A DNA stretch of 64,000 nucleotides from an uncultured Roseburia sp. (lineage in GTDB: Bacteria > Bacillota > Clostridia > Lachnospirales > Lachnospiraceae), in assembly GCA_947647505.1 (NCBI GenBank), contig CANSKO010000005.1, forward strand, positions 1-64,000, in the 5' to 3' direction. The position numbers were made by a program, and so were the translations under genes. This document shows, piece after piece, positions 57,490-64,000 of the stretch. Position 1 is the first letter of the stretch, and every line of letters starts with the position of its first letter. A model generated the notes under the pieces. That model saw nothing but the letters and a program-made list of their open reading frames with translations, had not been told where the DNA came from and searched no databases.

Positions 57490-58311
57490 ATGCAGGAACT
57501 GATCAAAGCGTTTTTTCTTGGAATTGTGGAGGGCATTACGGAATGGCTGCCGATCAGCAGCACGGGGCATTTGATTCTGCTCAATGAATTTATCCGGCTT
57601 GATGTGTCGGAGGCGTTTTTTTCCATGTTTGAAGTCGTCATTCAGCTGGGGGCGATTTTTGCGGTTGTGCTTTTGTTCTGGAAGAAAATCTGGCCATTTT
57701 CGGCAAAGGAGAAATATTATATCCGGCAGGATACGTTTCTCATGTGGTTTAAAATCGTTGTGGCATGCATTCCGGCCGCTGTGGTGGAGCTTTTGTTTGG
57801 CGATGTGATAGAAGAGCTGTTTTACAATTATTTTGTGATTGCGCTGGCCTTGATTACGCTTGGCGTCGCGTTTCTCTGGATGGAGGAGAAGAATGCCAGA
57901 AAGCGTCCCAAAATGGATGCGATTGCAGAGATTGGATGGGATACGGCGTTTTGGATTGGCATGTTTCAGCTGGCTGCGGCTGTTTTTCCGGGCACGAGCC
58001 GTTCGGGCGCTACGATTTTGGGCGGCATGCTGCTTGGCGTATCGCGCAGCGTCGCGGCGGAGTTTACATTTGTTCTGGCAATTCCGGTTATGTTTGGCGC
58101 AAGCTTTATAAAGCTTCTCAAATTTGGATTTGTCTTTACGGGATCGGAGCTTTGGATTCTTCTTGTCGGCATGCTGACGGCGTTTTTTGTGTCGCTTGTT
58201 GTGATTCGCTTTCTGATGGGGTATATCAGAAAGCACGATTTTAAGATATTTGGCTGGTATCGGATTGCGCTTGGCGTTGTGGCGCTTGTTTATTTTACAT
58301 TTTTACATTAA
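57490..58311 (+). CDS. uppP: Undecaprenyl-diphosphatase UppP/BacA
   Basis: GIVEGITEWLPISSTGHLIL; FPGTSRSGATILGGMLLG. Confidence 0.96.
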   Translation: MQELIKAFFLGIVEGITEWLPISSTGHLILLNEFIRLDVSEAFFSMFEVVIQLGAIFAVVLLFWKKIWPFSAKEKYYIRQDTFLMWFKIVVACIPAAVVELLFGDVIEELFYNYFVIALALITLGVAFLWMEEKNARKRPKMDAIAEIGWDTAFWIGMFQLAAAVFPGTSRSGATILGGMLLGVSRSVAAEFTFVLAIPVMFGASFIKLLKFGFVFTGSELWILLVGMLTAFFVSLVVIRFLMGYIRKHDFKIFGWYRIALGVVALVYFTFLH

Positions 58312-58323
58312 GGGAGGTTGGTC

Positions 58324-60414
58324 ATGAAAAACGTTTTACCGGAATCAAAATTTCATCTGATACCGCTTGGAGAAATCGGCGGGTACAAGGTTCGGCCGGG
58401 CATGTATGAAATCAACGGGGCGACGGCGATCCCGGGCGGCGTCAATTTTACAATTCACTCGAATCAGGCGACGTCCTGCGAGCTATTGCTGTTTCACAGA
58501 AAGGAGGAAGAGCCGTATGCGATTCTGCCGTTTCCGGAAAATTATCGAATCGGCAACGTCTTTTCCATGATTGTGTTCGGCCTGCAGATCGAAGAATTTG
58601 AATATGCGTATCGGATGGATGGTCCGTATGACAGGAAAAAGGGACTTTTGTTCGATAAAAACCATATCCTTCTGGATCCGTATGCAAAGGCGGTGACGGG
58701 GCAAAGCGTCTGGGGGGAAAAGGCAAGAAATGTGGAAAATCCATACCATGCCAGGGTTGTGAAGGATGACTTTGACTGGGAAGACGCCAGACAGCTTTTA
58801 ACGCCGTTAGAGGATACGGTTATTTATGAAATGCATGTCAGAGGCTTTACGCAGGACGCCTCTTCCGGCGTCCGTTCGCCGGGGACGTTTGCCGGGATCG
58901 TGGAAAAAATTCCGTATCTGCGCGAGCTTGGCGTAACGGCTGTGGAATTGATGCCGATTTTTGAATTTGACGAGTTAAAAGACAGGCGGGAGTACAATGG
59001 CAACCGTCTTCTGAATTACTGGGGATACAATACGATCAGTTTTTTTGCGCCGAATACGAGCTATGCGGCCGGCATTGAGTACAATCAGGAGGGCAATGAA
59101 TTAAAGAAGCTGATTAAGCTGCTGCACGAAAACGGCATGGAGGTTTATCTGGACGTTGTGTTCAACCATACGGCGGAGGGGAATGAAGAGGGCCCCGTCA
59201 TTTCGTTTAAAGGGCTTGACAATCAGATTTATTATATTCTTACCCCGGATGGATATTACTACAATTTCAGCGGCTGCGGCAATACGTTAAACTGCAACCA
59301 TCCGATCGTGCAGCAGATGATTATGGAATGTCTGCGCTATTGGGTTATTACGTATCGGGTCGATGGATTCCGATTCGACCTTGCAAGCATTCTGGGACGC
59401 AATGAAGACGGCTCTCCGATGAGCAAGCCGCCGTTATTGCAGTCGCTGGCGTTTGATCCGATTCTTGGAAACGTCAAGCTGATTGCGGAAGCATGGGATG
59501 CGGGCGGACTGTATCAGGTGGGCAACTTTCCGTCCTGGAACCGGTGGCTTGAGTGGAATGGAAAATACAGGGACGATATGCGCGCATTTTTAAAAGGAGA
59601 CTGCGGACGCGCGCAGATGGCGGTTACGCGTATGTTTGGTTCGGAAGATCTGTATGAAGAGCGGACAGGCTGCAATGCGTCGGTGAATTTTATTACCTGC
59701 CATGACGGGTTTACGATGTATGACCTCTATGCGTACAATCAGAAGCACAATGAGGCGAACGGATGGGAGAATTCAGACGGCGCAAATGACAATGGAAGCT
59801 GGAACTGCGGAATCGAAGGAGAGACGGACGATGCGGGCGTGAACCGTCTGCGGATGCGCATGATCAAAAATGCGGCGGCCGTGCTGTTTTTAAGCCGGGG
59901 CGTGCCGATGTTTCTGGCGGGCGATGAGTTTGGCAATACACAGTTTGGCAATAACAATCCGTATTGTCAGGACAACATCATTTCATGGCTCGACTGGAAT
60001 CTTCTGAAGAAAAATCAGAATCTGTTTGATTATTTTAAATTTTTGATTGCGTTTCGCAAATGCCACGATCCAATCCGCAAACATACGCCTTCGTGCAGCT
60101 ATGGATTTCCGGAAATGAGCGCGCACGATGTGCATGCATGGGAAAGCGATTTTAAGGATGATTCCCATTATGTCGGCATTATGTTTGCGGGCCGGACAAA
60201 TCAGGCGGACGACTGCGTCTATCTTGCCGTCAACACCTACTGGGAGCCGCTTGACGTGCGTCTTCCAAAGCTTCCGCTTGGCCGCTGCTGGTATCAGGTT
60301 GTGGATACATTTGAAGAGGAGAGCGTGATGCGGACGCCGGTGAAAACAGAAGAAGGCACGGCAGTCCGGGAGCGGTCGGTTAAGATTTTTAAGGCGGGGA
60401 GCGCGTATGAATGA
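58324..60414 (+). CDS. Glycogen debranching enzyme/isoamylase-type GH13 (GlgX-like)
   Basis: DTVIYEMHVRGFTQDASSGV; DVVFNHTAEGNEEGP; VDGFRFDLASILGRNEDG; LAGDEFGNTQFGNNNPYCQDN. Confidence 0.93.
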   Translation: MKNVLPESKFHLIPLGEIGGYKVRPGMYEINGATAIPGGVNFTIHSNQATSCELLLFHRKEEEPYAILPFPENYRIGNVFSMIVFGLQIEEFEYAYRMDGPYDRKKGLLFDKNHILLDPYAKAVTGQSVWGEKARNVENPYHARVVKDDFDWEDARQLLTPLEDTVIYEMHVRGFTQDASSGVRSPGTFAGIVEKIPYLRELGVTAVELMPIFEFDELKDRREYNGNRLLNYWGYNTISFFAPNTSYAAGIEYNQEGNELKKLIKLLHENGMEVYLDVVFNHTAEGNEEGPVISFKGLDNQIYYILTPDGYYYNFSGCGNTLNCNHPIVQQMIMECLRYWVITYRVDGFRFDLASILGRNEDGSPMSKPPLLQSLAFDPILGNVKLIAEAWDAGGLYQVGNFPSWNRWLEWNGKYRDDMRAFLKGDCGRAQMAVTRMFGSEDLYEERTGCNASVNFITCHDGFTMYDLYAYNQKHNEANGWENSDGANDNGSWNCGIEGETDDAGVNRLRMRMIKNAAAVLFLSRGVPMFLAGDEFGNTQFGNNNPYCQDNIISWLDWNLLKKNQNLFDYFKFLIAFRKCHDPIRKHTPSCSYGFPEMSAHDVHAWESDFKDDSHYVGIMFAGRTNQADDCVYLAVNTYWEPLDVRLPKLPLGRCWYQVVDTFEEESVMRTPVKTEEGTAVRERSVKIFKAGSAYE

Positions 60415-60898
60415 GACGCATCAGGTGCATGCGTTTGGCCCGTTTTATGACGCGCATGCGAAAATTTTGATTCTGGGCAGCTTTCCCTCGGTGAAATCCC
60501 GGGAAACCGGGTTTTATTACGGGCATCCTCAAAACCGCTTCTGGAAGCTTCTGGCTGCGCTTTACGGTGGAGATGCGCCTGTCAGCGTGCCGGAGAAAAA
60601 AGCGTTTCTGTCAGAGCATAAGATTGCGCTTTGGGATGTGATTGAAAGCTGCGATATTACCGGTTCAAGCGACAGCAGCATTAAAAATGCGGCGGTAAAT
60701 CCAATTGGCGATATTCTGGACGCGTCGGAAATTCAGACGATTTATGCCAATGGAAAAAAGGCGCAGCATCTGTATCAAAAGTACGTGATGCCAGTTACGG
60801 GAAGGGAGGCAATCGGCCTTCCGTCTACAAGCCCGGCAAACGCAGCGTATTCTATGGAACGCCTGATGCAGGAGTGGAAACAGATTGTAAATGGATAA
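60407..60898 (+). CDS. DNA-deoxyinosine glycosylase (UDG superfamily)
   Basis: KILILGSFPSVKSRETGFYYGHPQNRFWKLLA; LWDVIESCDITGSSDSSIK; LPSTSPANAAYS. Confidence 0.88.
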   Translation: MNETHQVHAFGPFYDAHAKILILGSFPSVKSRETGFYYGHPQNRFWKLLAALYGGDAPVSVPEKKAFLSEHKIALWDVIESCDITGSSDSSIKNAAVNPIGDILDASEIQTIYANGKKAQHLYQKYVMPVTGREAIGLPSTSPANAAYSMERLMQEWKQIVNG

Positions 60899-60903
60899 TG
60901 CAG

Positions 60904-60944
60904 GCCACTTGCCGCGTTTTTTTGCGCGCGCAGGTGGTTCTTTC
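60904..60944 (+). terminator. Terminator/attenuator-like hairpin upstream of greA
   Basis: GCCACTTGCCGCG-TTTTTTTG-CGCG(C)GCAGGTGGT then TCTTTC. Confidence 0.5.
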
Positions 60945-60966
60945 AATCAAAAGGAGAATGGCAGCG

Positions 60967-61470
60967 ATGTATGATGAACTGACGCAGAAAGATATTGAGA
61001 AAATGGAAGAGGAAATCGAATACCGGAAGCTCATCGTGCGCAAGCAGGCGCTGGAGGCAGTCAAAGAAGCGCGGGCGCACGGCGATCTGAGTGAAAATTT
61101 CGAATACCATGCCGCGAAAAAGGACAAAAACCAAAATGAAAGCCGCATCCGGTATTTAGAGCGCATGATTAAGACGGCAAAGATCGTATCCGAAGAATCG
61201 GATGACGATAAGGTGGGAATCCATAATAAAGTCGAAGTTTATTTTGAGGAAGACGACGAGACGGAGGTATTTACAATCGTTACGACGGTGCGAGGAGATT
61301 CCCTGAAGGGGCGCATCAGCACACAGTCTCCGATTGGGAAAGCCGTCTTCGGGCGCAAAGTCGGCGACCGGGTGAAGGTGCATGTCAATGAGGAGTGCAG
61401 CTATTATGTGCAGATTAAGGCGATTGAGAAACAGGTAGACGATGAAGAAATCAGCATTCGAAAATTTTAG
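60967..61470 (+). CDS. greA: Transcription elongation factor GreA family
   Basis: EARAHGDLSENFEYHAAKKDKNQNESRIRYLE; SPIGKAVFGRKVGD; AAGGAG SD spacing favours ATG 60967. Confidence 0.92.
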   Translation: MYDELTQKDIEKMEEEIEYRKLIVRKQALEAVKEARAHGDLSENFEYHAAKKDKNQNESRIRYLERMIKTAKIVSEESDDDKVGIHNKVEVYFEEDDETEVFTIVTTVRGDSLKGRISTQSPIGKAVFGRKVGDRVKVHVNEECSYYVQIKAIEKQVDDEEISIRKF

Positions 61471-62287
61471 GCGAAAACGGGCGTTGTCCGTGTCCGGCCT
61501 TTTGCTGGCCGCAGCCGCGCTGTACCATCTTGCAGATATTGGCATGGAGTATCAGGGAGAGCGCGTCGTCTATCAGCGTTTTGAAAAAACGGCGATGGGA
61601 GAAGCGGGTACACAAGAGGCCGAAGGGAAGCGAAAGAAGCAATCCGTCCGGAAGGAGACGTTTGATTATCGCAGAGTAAGGATTGATTTTGCAGCGCTGC
61701 GGGAGAAAAACGAAGATATTATCGGCTGGATTCTGTTTGATCAAAACGGCATCAGCTATCCCGTATTGCAGGGAGAGGATAATGAAGAATATCTGCATAC
61801 GCTGGCGGATGGGACGCAAAATCCGGCGGGCAGCATATTTATGGACGCGCTGTGCGCTTCGGATTTTTCGGATTGGCATACAATTCTCTACGGACACAAT
61901 ATGAAAGATCTGAGTATGTTTGGAAAATTAAAAAAATATCGGCTGGAAGAAGAGTACTATTCAGAGCATCCATATTTTACGGTTTACACGCCGCAGGAGA
62001 TCCGGCGCTATCTGATTTTTGCCTGGTATGAGGCGGCGGAAGACGACGACGTTTATCAGGTGGGATTTCGTTCGGATGAGCAGTTTGAAACGTTTGTGCA
62101 GGAGAGGATGGCGAGAAGCTTAACTGATACGAAGATTACGGCGAAGCGGACGGATCATGTGATGACGCTTTCGACGTGTTCGGTGAAGGGCAGGCGATTT
62201 GTCGTTCATGCAAAGCTGGTTGACGCCCTGCGCGCCGGAACAGAAAAGGATGCGCCGGATAGGAGAAAGCAGACAGGAGGAAAGTAA
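61442..62287 (+). CDS. Class B sortase
   Basis: N-terminal TM; IIGWILFDQNGISYPVLQGEDNEEYL; ILYGHNM; MTLSTCSVKGRRFVVHAKLV. Confidence 0.9.
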   Translation: MKKSAFENFRRKRALSVSGLLLAAAALYHLADIGMEYQGERVVYQRFEKTAMGEAGTQEAEGKRKKQSVRKETFDYRRVRIDFAALREKNEDIIGWILFDQNGISYPVLQGEDNEEYLHTLADGTQNPAGSIFMDALCASDFSDWHTILYGHNMKDLSMFGKLKKYRLEEEYYSEHPYFTVYTPQEIRRYLIFAWYEAAEDDDVYQVGFRSDEQFETFVQERMARSLTDTKITAKRTDHVMTLSTCSVKGRRFVVHAKLVDALRAGTEKDAPDRRKQTGGK

Positions 62288-62288
62288 A

Positions 62289-62738
62289 ATGAAAGCAGCG
62301 GAACTCGTAAGGACACTGACGGAAATGCAGAAAGAAACGGAGGAGGGAAAGCTGCACTGGCGTATGGAGGTGCAGACGACGGAAGGAAAGGAGGAGAAGT
62401 ATACGGTAAAGGAGCAGGGGAAGGAGTGGACGGTTGACGAATGCTATGTGGCGTACCGCTGCCAGTACAGAGGGAAGGAATTTAATCTGATTACGTATGA
62501 AATGATAAAGACATCCGGGCAGGACATGCGGACGATGAATTACGTCTTTCTGCCTCCGTCCGGGATCGGCGTTTTTTCACTGCATGCGCTGATGGATTAC
62601 AGTCTGGAGGCAAATGCGGTTTTGATTGCGAAAATCCGTTCGCTGTGGGAGTTTTTGATGGGACTCGTAAAAAAAGAGAGCGGGCAGGTGGATTTCAGGA
62701 TTCGGGAGGCGAGCGTAAGCGTAGAAGACGACAGATGA
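62289..62738 (+). CDS. Hypothetical protein, no family recognised
   Basis: 149 aa ORF from ATG 62289, SD AGGAGG, abuts the sortase gene. Confidence 0.65.
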   Translation: MKAAELVRTLTEMQKETEEGKLHWRMEVQTTEGKEEKYTVKEQGKEWTVDECYVAYRCQYRGKEFNLITYEMIKTSGQDMRTMNYVFLPPSGIGVFSLHALMDYSLEANAVLIAKIRSLWEFLMGLVKKESGQVDFRIREASVSVEDDR

Positions 62739-62771
62739 CGCGCAGTTTGCAAAAAGACAGGGGGAGTGCAT

Positions 62772-64000
62772 ATGACGGCAGGAGAAGAACGTCCCGGCAG
62801 AATGGAGCGGGAAGCGATTTATCAGATGCGGGAATTGTTTGCGGAAGGCAGGGAAGCCGTGCTGGAAGAGGCGGGAGAGGAGGATGCGGCGTATGTGCAG
62901 GCGCTGGCCGGTCTTGCGCTGCATCCGGAGAAGCCGTTTTTGTCTTTTGAGAAAGAGAAAGAGGGGGATGCGGCGGAGGCCGCATGGAATCCGGAGCGGC
63001 CCAATATGGATTTTTTTCGTCTGGCCAGGCGGTTTGCCCTGCATGAGCCGGCGCGCAGGCTGATTGCGTGCGGAGGCGTAGACGATGGCAAATCTACGCT
63101 GATTGGAAGGATATTGTTTGATACGATGTCCGGACAGGAGCAGGAGCGGATTCGAAACGATGCGGCGTATCTGCGCAAAGACAAAACGGTGGATTATGCG
63201 CTTTTGGCAGGGACTTCCGCACAGGAGGCGCAGCAGGGCATTACGGTGCAGGTTTCCTGCAGCGCGTTTACATACGGCACAGTGCGTTTTCTGATTGCCG
63301 ACGTGCCCGGACACGAAGAATATACGCGGAATATGGCGTATGCCGCTTCGGGCGCGGATACGGCGATTGTGATGATTGGCGCAAATAAGGGGATCGTGCC
63401 GCAGACAAGACGGCACGTCAGGATTTGCTTTTTTATGGGGATTCGGACGATGATTTTCGCCGTCAATAAAATGGACGCGATCGCGTATGATCAGACGGTT
63501 TACAGAAAGCTTTGCAGGGAAATCGAACGCCTGATGGAAGAGTTTGAAGGCTGCCGTTATAAGATTGTTCCGGTGGCGGCAAAGAGCGGGGAGAATATTG
63601 CCGCGCCCTCCGAAAAGATGCGCTGGCATTCGGAAGGCACACTGCTTGCCGCGCTTTCGTATGAGGAAGGGCAGGAGAGAAAGGAAGCGGCCATGTTTTG
63701 CATGCCGGTGCAGCGGACGTGCAAATCCAGCCAGATGGCGGGCGCCATCGTAAAAAAGAGGGTGATACAGGGAGAGGCGGCGTCTGGAAGCGTTTGCGTG
63801 GGAGATGAGGTGTTTGTGTACCCGACGATGGAGCGCGCAAAGGTTTCTGCGCTCTGGCAGCAGGGAAAGAACGTGCCGGCAGTCAGAGCGCCTCTGCCGG
63901 CTGGCGTGGAGCTGGACCGTGAGCTTGATGTGGCGAGAGGGTACATTCTGACGCAGGGGGATACGCTGGCCGTAACGGATCGCATGGACGCGGATCTTTT
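62772..64000 (+). CDS. CysN/NodQ-like translational GTPase, N-terminally extended, truncated by the window end
   Basis: Open frame from ATG 62772 to the window end (not in the ORF track): RRLIACGGVDDGKSTLIGRILFD; QQGITVQVS; IADVPGHEEYTRNMAYAASGADTAIVMI; FAVNKMDAIAYD. Confidence 0.87.
   Translation, partial: MTAGEERPGRMEREAIYQMRELFAEGREAVLEEAGEEDAAYVQALAGLALHPEKPFLSFEKEKEGDAAEAAWNPERPNMDFFRLARRFALHEPARRLIACGGVDDGKSTLIGRILFDTMSGQEQERIRNDAAYLRKDKTVDYALLAGTSAQEAQQGITVQVSCSAFTYGTVRFLIADVPGHEEYTRNMAYAASGADTAIVMIGANKGIVPQTRRHVRICFFMGIRTMIFAVNKMDAIAYDQTVYRKLCREIERLMEEFEGCRYKIVPVAAKSGENIAAPSEKMRWHSEGTLLAALSYEEGQERKEAAMFCMPVQRTCKSSQMAGAIVKKRVIQGEAASGSVCVGDEVFVYPTMERAKVSALWQQGKNVPAVRAPLPAGVELDRELDVARGYILTQGDTLAVTDRMDADL

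Noticed and set aside
57241-58236. 331-aa minus-strand ORF
   Set aside because: Antisense to uppP/folT; Lys/Arg/His-rich shadow ORF with no recognisable domain.
62577-63629. 350-aa minus-strand ORF
   Set aside because: Antisense to the hypothetical protein and CysN-like gene; low-complexity His/Arg/Leu-rich sequence without motifs, a shadow of high-GC codon bias.

Overview
This 64 kb window looks like chromosomal core from a Lachnospiraceae-like, spore-forming Firmicute (taxonomy inferred from gene content only). It is densely coding with about 55 supported genes. I found no rRNA, tRNA, CRISPR array, transposase or prophage. Recognisable blocks are: csoR-copA (copper); ftsH-uvrC-hprK-M18 peptidase-murB-rapZ-whiA; fba-glnN (type III GS); plsX-acpP-rnc-smc-ftsY-ilvA; spo0A; glgA; a minus-strand regulator-potABCD polyamine operon; a 1357-aa secreted GH43-like/FIVAR/Big2 protein; pheA; DUF815 ATPase-Ppx/HD-Ppk1; M16C peptidase-era-yqzL-like-recO; glyS; yceD-rpmF; carD; mscL; THF riboswitch-folT; uppP-glycogen debranching; greA-sortase B; and a CysN-like GTPase truncated by the window end. 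The items most worth a second look are: (1) a CopA-CopZ in-frame fusion with an A_AAA_AAT slippery heptamer, an immediate -1 frame stop and an internal Shine-Dalgarno plus ATG; (2) the DUF815-divergent Ppx/HD-Ppk1 operon; (3) the N-terminally extended CysN-like GTPase with an unknown protein and sortase upstream; (4) several unassigned palindromes overlapping promoters; (5) broken synteny of the yceD-rpmF/plsX and spoIVB/spo0A neighbourhoods. No clear new defence or mobile system was seen. All functional calls come from reading motifs by eye, without database searches.
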